Source: Clostridium_AT radicumherbarum (GTDB lineage: Bacteria > Bacillota > Clostridia > Clostridiales > Clostridiaceae). Taken from it: DNA of 64,000 nucleotides. How positions within the stretch are numbered: the first letter of the stretch is position 1; each line of letters starts with the position of its first letter. Under the pieces are notes generated by a model that made no database searches, was not told the DNA's origin, and saw only the letters and a list, made by a program, of their open reading frames with translations. This document shows positions 17,639 through 26,229 of the stretch, in pieces. The position numbers and the translations under genes are program-made. The DNA lies in assembly GCF_045310525.1 (NCBI RefSeq), contig NZ_JBJHZY010000006.1, positions 17,594-81,593 on the forward strand, given 5' to 3'.

Positions 17639-18463
17639 TTATTGTTCTAAAGATTTTAGTTTTTTCTTGATTGAAGCCTTTTGATTCCTAACTGTACTAT
17701 CAGATACATGGAGAATTTTAGAAACATCTTTTGAGGTATAGCCTTTAATTAGTAAATTTATGACTGTAATTTCTTTCTTACTAAAATGATTATTTAAAAA
17801 TTTATTAAAGGTTTCTTCATCAGCAATGTAACTTTTTAATTCTATAAATAAATTATTCTTAGACTGAAATATGTCAAGGTAGTAAGTATCACCATTCTCT
17901 GAGGTCTTACACTCCAACTCATTCATACTAATTGATAGGTTTAAATAATTAATATAATCATGTCTTAATTTACCAATCAGATAATTCCAATAGTAATCAG
18001 AGAATTTTAAGATTAAATAATCTTTAAATAAAAGATTACATTTTTTAACAGTATCATTCATTTTATTAATATTTATAGAATTTAATACTTCCCATAAAGG
18101 ATTAATGAAAGAGTATTTTTTAATCCTACCATCATAATAATCTATGGAGCATACTTCATCCAGGAATGATTTCTTATATATATCAAAAAATATATAATTA
18201 ATTATGTGAAACTTATATTCATTATAGTTATTATCTTTATTTAACCGCTTATTCAGATCTTCTTCAGTAGATGCTAATTTGCTAATTCTCTGATTTCTAA
18301 TCTTCTTCGGCAAAAGGTAAAAGGGCCAATTAAGGACTTTCATAAATTCACCTTTTATCAGCATGTGTAATGTTTCCAGACTCTGCTCCGATCCAGTCTC
18401 TAAAAAGTTCCTTAAATTTATATTAATGCAACGATCTCTTAATTGAGTAACTTTATTATCCAT
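17639..18463 (-). CDS. Sigma-70/LuxR-like DNA-binding regulator
   Basis: The C-terminal 50 residues form a sigma-region-4/LuxR-type HTH: EITVINLLIKGYTSKDVSKI then HVSDSTVRNQKASIKKKLKS. The 220 residues before it are helical and basic in part and might be a diverged sigma-region-2-like segment, but I cannot identify that with confidence. The RBS AAGGAGTGTAATT precedes ATG 18463. It is divergent from the primase-like gene, from which it is separated by 149 bases containing that gene's promoter. It could drive mobile-element genes, judged from its position. Confidence 0.6.
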   Translation of the reverse strand: MDNKVTQLRDRCININLRNFLETGSEQSLETLHMLIKGEFMKVLNWPFYLLPKKIRNQRISKLASTEEDLNKRLNKDNNYNEYKFHIINYIFFDIYKKSFLDEVCSIDYYDGRIKKYSFINPLWEVLNSININKMNDTVKKCNLLFKDYLILKFSDYYWNYLIGKLRHDYINYLNLSISMNELECKTSENGDTYYLDIFQSKNNLFIELKSYIADEETFNKFLNNHFSKKEITVINLLIKGYTSKDVSKILHVSDSTVRNQKASIKKKLKSLEQ

Positions 18464-18551
18464 TAATTACACTCCTTTTTAGCGTTTTAAACCTTTTAAA
18501 CAATAAAAAGGAGAAAATCAACTTTTTATCAAAAAAACTTTATATCAAAAC

Positions 18552-18579
18552 TTGAAGTTAATTTTAAAGTTCATATAAT
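18552..18579 (+). promoter_or_regulatory. Promoter of the primase-like gene
   Basis: TTGAAG at 18552-18557 and TATAAT at 18574-18579 with a 16-bp spacer, ending 33 bases before the start codon. It is a good sigma-A type promoter in the divergent intergenic region. Confidence 0.6.
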
Positions 18580-18612
18580 GCACTCAAAATTCAAATTTAA
18601 GGAGTGATTTAT

Positions 18613-20166
18613 ATGGAAAATAAGAAGTTCAGTTTTGGTATTGTAAAAGGAATTGAAATGGGTGAAGTTTTGAATAACAGGTGTCTTTATAGCGGTTACA
18701 GCGGATTGAAATATTTATATAACCAACTACAGAGAACATCTTACCCATTAGTAAAAGAAGAGATAGAAGAATGTATGAGTATATATGCAAAAGATTATAT
18801 TATTACTTTTGGAAAGTATAATGGCAGAACATTAGAAGATATATATAAGGCAGACAGGTGCTATATAGAAGAATACTTATTAAAAAATGCGGGGGAAGAA
18901 GTAAAGTTGATTATAAATCAATATTTGAGTAATAATAGAGCATCTAAGGATTTAGGCTACAATGACTTTCAGCAGAATGCTTATAAAAAGGTTGCTAAAC
19001 TGATTGAAGAAATAAATGATAGAAGTTCGAGAGAAATAATCCTTGCATTGAACATGATGGGATTCGATTACAAAGAAAATAAAGGGTTTACTGAATGCCC
19101 GTACTGTGGGTACAACAAAAAGGGAAGGTGGCCTTCTTATCTAAAGAAGAGAGAGGGACAAACTTATTATATTGGATGTGAAAAATGTGATAATGATAAA
19201 AATATTATTACATTTGTACAAGAGCAATATAATTTAACATATCCAGAGGCAGTTAAAAAACTGGCTGCTTTATTAGGCATAAGTACAGATATAAGTTCAG
19301 ATGAAGTTGTTATAAAAGATTTCAAACCTAAAACTGAAGATGAAATAAAAATACAATGTTGTTGTCTAGATGAAGTTGATTTAGAACCTTTTGGTTTTGC
19401 TAATGGAGTAATGCATCCTTACTTCTTTCATAGGGGGTATGACTTACAAGATGCTGATATATTTAAAATTGGGTTTGCTGGTAGGAAATGTACAAATAAT
19501 TTTAAAAATAGAGTATGTTTTACAATAAGAGATATGGATGGCAGATGTGTTGGTGTAATAGGAAGGTCAGTAGAAAGTGAACAAGAGTTTTACGATAAGA
19601 TAATAGAAAAGAGTAGAATTAGCAAAGACTTACCATATGATAAGCAGTTAGATGTTGTAAAGAAAAAATATGAATATAAGAAATATATATTTACCAAAGG
19701 GTTTAAAAAATCCTTTACTCTTTATAATTTTGATAAGGTATCCAAAATGGAAAAGGATAAGATATTTATTTGCGAAGGTACATTAGATGTTGTATCTATG
19801 GCTGATGAATATGGATTTAGGCAGACGGTAGGTATGATGGGTAAGGAATTAGGATTAGGTCAACTATACCAGTTATATAAGCATTATAAAGACATAAGAG
19901 ACAAAGTTGAGATATATCTTTTTATAGATAATGATAATGCAGGACGGCAAGGTATGGAAACAAATATTAAGCATTTGCAGGAGTTGGGATTTACTCAATT
20001 ATATAAGATGGTGCTTAAAAATGGTAATGATGCAGCAGATTCATGCTATCAGCAGGTAAAGGATGCATATAGCGAAGCAGAGTTAATTCCAATAAAATAT
20101 AATAAGAAAAAAATAGTTTTAGAGAATGTGGACTCAAATGAATGCACTATATTAGAAGAAATTTAA
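18613..20166 (+). CDS. Primase-like protein with CHC2-type zinc finger and TOPRIM domain
   Basis: A zinc-ribbon typical of DnaG-type primases lies at about residues 160-195 (CPYCGYNKKGRW, then CEKC), followed by the helical linker TYPEAVKKLAALLGI. The TOPRIM domain has FICEGTLDVVSMA near 385 and YLFIDNDNAGRQGM near 435, holding the Glu and Asp metal ligands. The first 100 residues contain ITFGKYNGRTLEDIY, a short motif seen near ExoX-type proteins. No helicase domain is present in its 517 residues. Such proteins start lagging-strand replication on plasmids and phages, which suits the partition genes at 4.7 kb. ATG 18613 follows AAGGAGTG. Confidence 0.75.
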   Translation: MENKKFSFGIVKGIEMGEVLNNRCLYSGYSGLKYLYNQLQRTSYPLVKEEIEECMSIYAKDYIITFGKYNGRTLEDIYKADRCYIEEYLLKNAGEEVKLIINQYLSNNRASKDLGYNDFQQNAYKKVAKLIEEINDRSSREIILALNMMGFDYKENKGFTECPYCGYNKKGRWPSYLKKREGQTYYIGCEKCDNDKNIITFVQEQYNLTYPEAVKKLAALLGISTDISSDEVVIKDFKPKTEDEIKIQCCCLDEVDLEPFGFANGVMHPYFFHRGYDLQDADIFKIGFAGRKCTNNFKNRVCFTIRDMDGRCVGVIGRSVESEQEFYDKIIEKSRISKDLPYDKQLDVVKKKYEYKKYIFTKGFKKSFTLYNFDKVSKMEKDKIFICEGTLDVVSMADEYGFRQTVGMMGKELGLGQLYQLYKHYKDIRDKVEIYLFIDNDNAGRQGMETNIKHLQELGFTQLYKMVLKNGNDAADSCYQQVKDAYSEAELIPIKYNKKKIVLENVDSNECTILEEI

Positions 20167-20279
20167 TTAAAGGTACATGATACATTATTATACAGCTTAT
20201 TGATATAAAATAACTATTAATATAATAAACGATACCTTGAAATAATACTACCTATAATTTAATAAGTACAGATACAATT

Positions 20280-20313
20280 GGTACTGCTCTTAATTGAGAT
20301 AGTACCTTTTTTT
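20280..20313 (+). terminator. Intrinsic terminator
   Basis: GGTACT pairs with AGTACC around a 15-base loop, followed by seven T residues. It lies about 115 bases after the primase-like gene. Confidence 0.6.
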
Positions 20314-20359
20314 ATTTGAATTTAAGTAGAAAGAATAACTATAATGTACCAAATATTTA

Positions 20360-20384
20360 AGGAGGGGAATGTAGTATGGGATAA
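20360..20384 (+). promoter_or_regulatory. Strong RBS followed by a two-codon open frame in the leader
   Basis: AAGGAGGGGAATGTAGT is followed by ATG GGA TAA (20376-20384), 39 bases before the GTG start of the next gene. This is a near-minimal start-stop leader. It may set translation of the downstream gene, or be the wreck of an earlier start. Confidence 0.35.
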
Positions 20385-20423
20385 GGTAACAATTTTAATA
20401 ATTTAATAGAAAGAAGGTAGAAA

Positions 20424-21170
20424 GTGAAGCATGGACTAAATAAAGAAAGACTAATGATTAAATTGCTTAATGACATTATTAGGATATACCCTGATAGTCG
20501 TATCAGTAATGACTTAATAAAAATATCTGATGGAAATGTAGATTTAAGTCTACCAATAAGCCAGATATACAGCGAATACTCTATAGGAAATAGGGATTAT
20601 AATGAAATATTCTCAGAATACCTAAAAGTAATTAGGGAAATTATTGAACAGCATAATTTTAAGATTGATTATGATACAGTTTACCCACTTTTAAGGCATA
20701 AAACTTTTGGCATTAATGAAGAATGCGAATTCTTTAGGGAGCAGTTGTTCTTAGATATACATTTAATGTTAGCCTCAGATATGGGAGAGTTATTTAGATA
20801 TGTTTTGATGAATGACAAGGGGGTAAATTATAATCAAGCCTATGACGCTGCTATGATAAATATAAATAAACTTACAGATGTACTTGTAAAAATGGATAAT
20901 AGAATAGATGTATATACAACAAAGTATTCAAGTGACTATGCTTCCAGTTTGATATTAAATAAAAATATGCAGCGGCAGATACAAAAGAAAATAGGGCCAA
21001 GTTATATTTTTGCAATTCCAGCATCGTCAGTTTTATTTGTGGCACCTCAAAGTGATTACAATATTGATGTGGTAAAGGCTTTAGTTAAAGAAAATCAAGA
21101 TCCTAATATCATTTCTGATAAAGTAATGATACACTCGGCAGATGGTAGTTATCATTTTGTAGATTCATAA
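20424..21170 (+). CDS. Hypothetical protein, paralogue of the next gene
   Basis: A 248-residue soluble protein with a GTG start after AGAAGGTAG. It aligns end to end with the gene at 21344. Shared landmarks include RLMIKLLNDIIRIYPDS against KKIFWDIKKRYPDS, ISQIYSEY against LNEVYKDY, VYPLLRHKTF against IYPIIKSKEF, and YIFAIPASSVLFVAPQ against FLLAIPSTTGILIGSN. Identity is modest, so the duplication is old. No catalytic motif is visible. A hydrophobic strand followed by an acidic tail closes both proteins. Confidence 0.6.
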   Translation: MKHGLNKERLMIKLLNDIIRIYPDSRISNDLIKISDGNVDLSLPISQIYSEYSIGNRDYNEIFSEYLKVIREIIEQHNFKIDYDTVYPLLRHKTFGINEECEFFREQLFLDIHLMLASDMGELFRYVLMNDKGVNYNQAYDAAMININKLTDVLVKMDNRIDVYTTKYSSDYASSLILNKNMQRQIQKKIGPSYIFAIPASSVLFVAPQSDYNIDVVKALVKENQDPNIISDKVMIHSADGSYHFVDS

Positions 21171-21221
21171 ATTGCCCTGGTTAATCTTTATTTAAGATTA
21201 TTACTATTTATTATTTAATTT

Positions 21222-21260
21222 AAGGTTTATGGAGTCGATAAATTTCCATAAACTTTTTTT
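21222..21260 (+). terminator. Intrinsic terminator between the paralogues
   Basis: AGGTTTATGG pairs with CCATAAACTT and runs into seven T residues, so the two paralogues are separate transcription units. Confidence 0.65.
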
Positions 21261-21343
21261 CTAATGATCTTAATTTTAAGAAAAATATGTTATGGTACAA
21301 GCATAAAAGATAAAACAAACTAATAAGAAAGAAGAAATACAAA

Positions 21344-22072
21344 ATGAAATTAATATTAGAAAAGTTTAAGAAAAAGATATTTTGGGATATAAAAAAGCGT
21401 TATCCAGATAGTTATATTATTAAGGAATTAATGATAATAGACAATGGAAGTCAGGAGTTTACAGTAGGATTAAATGAAGTTTATAAAGATTATCTAGATG
21501 ATAATGGGTATAGAATTTCTCTTAATAAGTTGCTAAAATTAATAACTAATCATTTTATTGAGAATAGGGAAAGTGTAAATTACAATTATATTTATCCAAT
21601 AATAAAAAGCAAAGAATTTAGTGAAGATTGTCCCATCGAGTTGGTGAAGAGAAAACTTGCTCTAGACCTTGAAATAATACTAGCAGAAGATAAAATAAAA
21701 ATGTTTGAATTCTGTAGAAAAGAAAATAATATTGATGAATCAAGGGCATTTAAGGCCGCTTTGGCAAATATTAATAATCTTAATAATGAATTATGCCAAT
21801 TACATGATGATTGTAAGATTTTTTCTGCTAAATTTAATAATGACTGTTGCTCGAGTCTTTTATTTAATTTTGACTTTAGACAGCAGATTATGAATAAGGT
21901 TGGAAATAAGTTCCTTCTTGCAATACCGTCTACTACAGGTATTTTAATTGGGTCAAATGAAAAGCAAAATATTATGATTATGAAAAAACTTATAGAGTCT
22001 GATGACGATATGAATAGAGTAAGTTCTCACGTATATAGAGTGAGTGGAAACGAATGGGAGTATGCTGATTAG
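21344..22072 (+). CDS. Hypothetical protein, paralogue of the preceding gene
   Basis: A 242-residue protein related along its whole length to the 20424 gene, with its own promoter region and RBS (AAGAAAGAAG). The family pattern in both is a YPDS-containing N-terminal helix, a central region with AFKAALANINNLNNEL against AYDAAMININKLTDVL, and a C-terminal KxFLLAIPS-type strand. I know no function for it. The pair may recognise different partners, as is common for duplicated accessory proteins (inference). Confidence 0.6.
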   Translation: MKLILEKFKKKIFWDIKKRYPDSYIIKELMIIDNGSQEFTVGLNEVYKDYLDDNGYRISLNKLLKLITNHFIENRESVNYNYIYPIIKSKEFSEDCPIELVKRKLALDLEIILAEDKIKMFEFCRKENNIDESRAFKAALANINNLNNELCQLHDDCKIFSAKFNNDCCSSLLFNFDFRQQIMNKVGNKFLLAIPSTTGILIGSNEKQNIMIMKKLIESDDDMNRVSSHVYRVSGNEWEYAD

Positions 22073-22074
22073 AA

Positions 22075-22100
22075 AAATCTCTACCAGAAGGTAGAGATTT
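22075..22100. terminator. Bidirectional intrinsic terminator
   Basis: AAATCTCTACC (22075-22085) and GGTAGAGATTT (22090-22100) form a perfect 11-bp stem with a four-base loop and T/A runs on both sides, ending the convergent genes at 22072 and 22102. Confidence 0.8.
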
Positions 22101-22101
22101 T

Positions 22102-22407
22102 TTATGCCCGTAGATCTAATTTTAAAATACTAATAAGTTTTATAATTTCAGATCCATCATTTGTAAAATTATAATTAAAATCGCAGTTACATTCTAAAGT
22201 TTCAATTTTCTTTATTATTAGATCAAGAGAATTAATACATACAAGGTCATTTGATTTGTAAAGAATAGGAAATAGGTAGACAAGGCATAAATATTCTAAG
22301 CACTCTTGTGCTATTTTTGCAGTATCCCTCCCTAAGTAGTAAGTAATAATGTAAAGTAAATCATTTATCTCTAATCGTAGTATTGACATATCTATTGTCT
22401 CAATCAT
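22102..22407 (-). CDS. Hypothetical protein, 101 aa
   Basis: Small helical protein, rich in Leu and Ile, with several Cys (ECLEYLCLVYLF, LECNCDF). ATG 22407 has GGAGGTGATTT just upstream, making it the clear start although the frame is open further. It is convergent with the preceding paralogue. Function unknown. Confidence 0.55.
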   Translation of the reverse strand: MIETIDMSILRLEINDLLYIITYYLGRDTAKIAQECLEYLCLVYLFPILYKSNDLVCINSLDLIIKKIETLECNCDFNYNFTNDGSEIIKLISILKLDLRA

Positions 22408-22624
22408 AGAAATCACCTCCATTGTTTTTTGTATTTTATATAGAAAGAATCTACAATTCAAATTTTCATATTAATTAATTTGAAGGTTTTGTTTCCTGTT
22501 TGTTAAATATTATAATAATAGTAAAATTATACTTACAGGTGATATAATCAGGTATATAATAGATTCATAAGCAAAGAAATAAGTAATTTAAATAAATAAA
22601 CAATTGATGAAGGAGAGATAGAAA

Positions 22625-22831
22625 ATGAAAAATAAATTAATTAGAATTATAACAGCAAGTTTAGTTAGCATGTTTGTTGCAATTATGTTTATAAAGTTTG
22701 GTTTAAAGATGCACATCCAGGGATTGGAAAAGGTATGGGGTATACCAATGACTTTAGCAATGACACATATCTTATTTGCGGATATAAGGATATGGAAGGA
22801 AAAAGAAGAGAATTCAGTTTCTCTAGGATAG
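22625..22831 (+). CDS. Small membrane protein, 68 aa
   Basis: Two hydrophobic segments: IIRIITASLVSMFVAIMFI-like near residues 5-25 and WGIPMTLAMTHILFADI near 40-56, with a charged C-terminal tail (WKEKEENS). The RBS GAAGGAGAGA precedes the ATG. The next small gene starts ten bases later, so the two are probably co-transcribed. Function unknown. Confidence 0.55.
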   Translation: MKNKLIRIITASLVSMFVAIMFIKFGLKMHIQGLEKVWGIPMTLAMTHILFADIRIWKEKEENSVSLG

Positions 22832-22840
22832 TGGAAGATT

Positions 22841-23029
22841 ATGCAACAGAATCGTGAAGAGAATCAAATTGGAGTATATATATTAGAAGATAACTACTCC
22901 GATTTTATAAAAGAATTAGCAGAATACAATTTGAATAATAATTTAGGAGAAGAAGTATTTTTAAATTGTGATACCAAAGTAGATAGCAAAAAGATAACTA
23001 TAGAAGATTTCTGGTTTCTAGCGGTATAA
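22841..23029 (+). CDS. Hypothetical protein, 62 aa
   Basis: Acidic, soluble small protein (DNYSDFIKELAEYNLNNNLG, then IEDFWFLAV at the C terminus). The RBS (GTGGAAG) is weak, suggesting coupling to the membrane protein gene just upstream. A hairpin at 23031-23060 (TAGTAGGTAC with GTATCTACTA) followed by T residues ends the pair. Function unknown. Confidence 0.45.
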   Translation: MQQNREENQIGVYILEDNYSDFIKELAEYNLNNNLGEEVFLNCDTKVDSKKITIEDFWFLAV

Positions 23030-23131
23030 GTAGTAGGTACAGTAATTGTATCTACTATTTCTTTTAAGGACTAAATGTTTAGGGATAAATATATTCTAGC
23101 AAAAAAACAAAAAATGGAGGAGGTTAAAAGT

Positions 23132-23686
23132 ATGATTGTAACGTGTGATCCCAAAGTCCGCATGTCATATATATATCTACAACAACCAAAAGAGATCAAC
23201 CCTGTATGGATGGAGAGTTGCAATATTAAATCTTATCTAGAAGGCGATAAACCTGAAATACCATATATTTTTGGGGATAAAAAGATACAAGATAAACTAA
23301 TGCACTTATCTTTGCGTGAGAAAACTTATTTAGAAGATTTGGATGTTGAATTTGAAGAAGAATACCTAAACGATAAAGAAAATGGATATATAAATGGCAT
23401 AGAATTAAGGCTTGGAAAAAAAGAATTAATTAATTTGTTCAAGGATAAGGTTTTTAAACTATATGAGACAGAGTATCTTGGTAGGAAGTTTTTATTTTTA
23501 TCATTGGATTACATAGAAAATATTTTTGATGAAAATAATGTTATTTATGCAGCAAATAGCAATAGGGATGTATATTATATTGTTGCTGTAGAGGACAAAG
23601 TATGCTATATCAAAGCAATAATATCTAGTAGGGATGATTTATATAATCTAGTATATCTAAAAGTACCAAATTTTATTCTATATTAG
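23132..23686 (+). CDS. Hypothetical protein, about 184 aa
   Basis: Soluble protein that I do not recognise. ATG 23132 follows GGAGGAGG and is preferred over in-frame starts upstream. The sequence is rich in Tyr, Asp and Glu (LREKTYLEDLDVEFEEEYL), with the strand FLFLSLDYIENIF in its C-terminal third. A perfect hairpin follows 14 bases after the stop. Confidence 0.55.
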   Translation: MIVTCDPKVRMSYIYLQQPKEINPVWMESCNIKSYLEGDKPEIPYIFGDKKIQDKLMHLSLREKTYLEDLDVEFEEEYLNDKENGYINGIELRLGKKELINLFKDKVFKLYETEYLGRKFLFLSLDYIENIFDENNVIYAANSNRDVYYIVAVEDKVCYIKAIISSRDDLYNLVYLKVPNFILY

Positions 23687-23699
23687 ATATAAACAAAGA

Positions 23700-23719
23700 A
23701 CCCCCTAAATTTAGGGGGT
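23700..23719. terminator. Bidirectional intrinsic terminator
   Basis: ACCCCCTAAA and TTTAGGGGGT form a perfect palindromic stem between convergent transcription units, unusually GC-rich for this region. Confidence 0.75.
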
Positions 23720-23843
23720 AAAATAACATTGTCATATTAATTACTAAATATTTTTTCTACCATTCTATCGGTAACATAATAGGTTGTCTCTTTTTATATG
23801 AATTTTATTATCTTTAATTCGTAATCATCACTTCAAGTCTTTA

Positions 23844-24161
23844 TTAATCCTCAATTACTGCTTTAATTAACCGAGTAATTAGTCTTAAGTTCTCAGTATT
23901 ACAAGATTGTAATAGTGCTGATATTTCATCTTTAATATATTCACTTGATTTATGTAATGAATCAAATAGTAAAAAGTCTGGAGTAACATCCAAGGCATTG
24001 CTTAAATTTACCAAAGTTTCTAGACTTGGCTTAGTTGATGCATTTTCTATATGGCTAACATAAACACTAGATACATTAACAATCTCCGCTAATTGCTCCT
24101 GTGTTAAATTTTTCTTAAGTCTTTCTTCTTTAATTCTTTTACCTAATTTTCTATAATCCAT
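23844..24161 (-). CDS. XRE-family helix-turn-helix regulator, 105 aa
   Basis: Residues 5-62 form a textbook Cro/C1-type HTH (LGKRIKEERLKKNLTQEQLA, then VSSVYVSHIENASTKPS and LVNLSNALDVTPDFLL), followed by a short helical tail. The size is that of phage-type repressors. It is divergent from the lipoprotein gene at 24427 with 265 bases between, so it may repress that gene or itself. Confidence 0.85.
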   Translation of the reverse strand: MDYRKLGKRIKEERLKKNLTQEQLAEIVNVSSVYVSHIENASTKPSLETLVNLSNALDVTPDFLLFDSLHKSSEYIKDEISALLQSCNTENLRLITRLIKAVIED

Positions 24162-24426
24162 ACCATCACCCTATTCTAAAATCTAACAAACTTATATAAA
24201 AAAATACATAAAGTAAAAGTACAGATTGTATTATTAGTTATAATAATGTAAAATTATTGGTAAGTGGTAAAATAAGAAAAATTTACTTAGATCAAATAAC
24301 AATAGAAAACTCCAAACATATAGGATAAATATAAATTTGTGCAAAAGGATTGATATAGTGCACATTGTAGAGCATAAAATGTAGATTAAAAATTGTAAAT
24401 CGTAAAGTAACTTTAGGGGTGAAAAA

Positions 24427-25179
24427 ATGAAGAAGAGATTTTTGTTATTAATTATTTCTGCTATTACAGTATCGCTAGTTTTTACTGGCTGCAAAAAAAC
24501 AACTACTGAGACTACTAATACGGATACTAAGGTAGCAACTAATGTTGAACGAAAGCCAATTGGTGAAACAAAAGTAGATGAAAAAAAAGAAGATGCTAAA
24601 CCTCTAGTTAAAGAGGAAGTAAAAACTGATAATGCTGCAACTGAGCAAAAAACTGAAACTACTCAACCCGCTGCATCAACTACAAGTAAGACTACTACCT
24701 CAACTACCACAACTTCAAATATAACTAAACCTGTTACAAAGCCCTCAACAACAACACCTACTTCTGCTCCAATGGTACAAAAACCATCAGGAATAGCAGA
24801 AATAAATGATGCGTTTAGGTCTAAATACTTTGGTTTAGAACCAAGTATGTATACTGGTTCTAAATCTTCTACATTTAACGCCATAATTTTAGATGTAGCG
24901 AAGGGTAATTTAAGTAAAACACAGGCAGTGGCGGAATTGAAAGATATTCAACCTTGGACAGAAGGTAATATAACCTATACAATTCTAACTCCTACCATTA
25001 ATATTTATTCAACTGCATCAAATGATGTAACTACTATTTTAAAAGAAATTAGAGATAACGGATTATTTACAGGAGATATGTATTCAAACGCTTATGTTTA
25101 TTATGATTCTTCAATTAAACAAAATAGAATTGTTATGATAGGGATACCTTTTCTGCAAAAAACTGCTGTAACAAATTAA
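24427..25179 (+). CDS. Lipoprotein with Thr-rich linker
   Basis: A lipoprotein signal, MKKRFLLLIISAITVSLVF, ends in the lipobox FTGC, so Cys21 should be acylated at the outer face of the membrane. Residues 25-115 are a low-complexity Thr/Lys/Pro linker with runs such as TTSKTTTSTTTTS. A compact C-terminal domain follows (EINDAFRSKYFGLEPSMY and ILTPTINIYSTASNDVTTIL). The next gene has the same architecture with a different C-terminal domain. Function unknown. Confidence 0.65.
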   Translation: MKKRFLLLIISAITVSLVFTGCKKTTTETTNTDTKVATNVERKPIGETKVDEKKEDAKPLVKEEVKTDNAATEQKTETTQPAASTTSKTTTSTTTTSNITKPVTKPSTTTPTSAPMVQKPSGIAEINDAFRSKYFGLEPSMYTGSKSSTFNAIILDVAKGNLSKTQAVAELKDIQPWTEGNITYTILTPTINIYSTASNDVTTILKEIRDNGLFTGDMYSNAYVYYDSSIKQNRIVMIGIPFLQKTAVTN

Positions 25180-25305
25180 TGTTAAAAATTATTTGTAAAG
25201 TTAATTTTTTATTATATTACAGTCGCCCAAACGAATAAAGAATATTTAATAATAATTATATAATATGTATTAAAGAAAAAAACATAGGATAAAGGAGATA
25301 TGCAT

Positions 25306-25872
25306 ATGAAAAGGACAGGTTTATTAGTATTTAGTGTTATAGTAACAATATCACTTTTGGCGGGATGTGGAAGTAGAAATGTAGATACAAAGAAAGATAC
25401 TGCTCAGATTACAACTACTACTCAACAAACTCAAAAGGATACCACTTCACAAGATAATAAAAATGAAAATGATAATTCTACTACACAAACATCTTCAACT
25501 AATACTGAATCTTCAGGTAGTAATTTAAAAGAGGCTGCTCCAGGAACTACTCCTACATTGGACAAGTCATTAAAAGAAGAAAAAACTGTTAATAGAACTG
25601 CCAATGGTGGAATTACCACAGAGTTTGCAAAATTACATCCTACTGATACATTACTCGTGTATATTAATGATTGCGGAAAATATGATATAAATAAAAATTG
25701 GCCTACAATTGATCCAGCAATAGATAATAATATAACTAAAATCAGTGATACTGTTATAATATATCATGTTCCTGTAGTTGATAGTAAAAACAATGTATTA
25801 GAAAAGAGAGACATGCGAGTCGAATTTAAGGATGGTGCATGGTCTGTTATTAGTGATGTAGTAGTTAAATAA
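25306..25872 (+). CDS. Lipoprotein with Thr/Ser/Asn-rich linker
   Basis: The signal peptide MKRTGLLVFSVIVTISLL is followed by the lipobox LAGC. A Thr/Gln/Asn-rich linker (residues 30-90) leads to a small C-terminal domain with TDTLLVYINDCGKYDINKNW and VIIYHVPVVDSKNNVLEKRD. ATG 25306 follows GGAGATATGC. It has the same layout as the lipoprotein at 24427, but the globular domains do not look alike. A hairpin at 25889-25918 terminates the unit. Confidence 0.6.
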   Translation: MKRTGLLVFSVIVTISLLAGCGSRNVDTKKDTAQITTTTQQTQKDTTSQDNKNENDNSTTQTSSTNTESSGSNLKEAAPGTTPTLDKSLKEEKTVNRTANGGITTEFAKLHPTDTLLVYINDCGKYDINKNWPTIDPAIDNNITKISDTVIIYHVPVVDSKNNVLEKRDMRVEFKDGAWSVISDVVVK

Positions 25873-26229
25873 AAAGAATAATGTAATAATAAACAGTAGC
25901 GAAATGGCTGCTGTTTATCATTTCTAACATTATTTAATCAACTTACTTAGTAAGTTCTAGAATAATTCTGTATATAAGTAGTATATGGAATATAAGTTAA
26001 TTCAAAATAAGGATAAAAAATTATGTGGAAACCAAAAGGCTGTCCACATAAATAAGAAGATATTAACTAGCAGGTATTTCTGTCGTAATACATAATATAT
26101 ATCCTAAAAGTTATTTATACTTAGTTTTAATCTGGAGGTATTAATCCTACAGTACAAAAAAATTTAATACCTGCTTAAAAAGTTATAACTTATAATAATA
26201 AATCTTAAATTTACGAGTCAAGTTTATTT
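25873..26229. other. Intergenic region with several inverted repeats beside the integrase
   Basis: A terminator (ATAAACAG..CTGTTTAT, 25889-25918) is followed by the palindrome AACTTACTTAGTAAGTT (about 25941-25957), the hairpin TATGTGGA/TCCACATA (about 26021-26050), and AGCAGGTATT (26069-26078) inverted as AATACCTGCT (26166-26175). Such repeats next to a tyrosine recombinase could be core or arm-type binding sites. No gene was seen. Confidence 0.4.
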
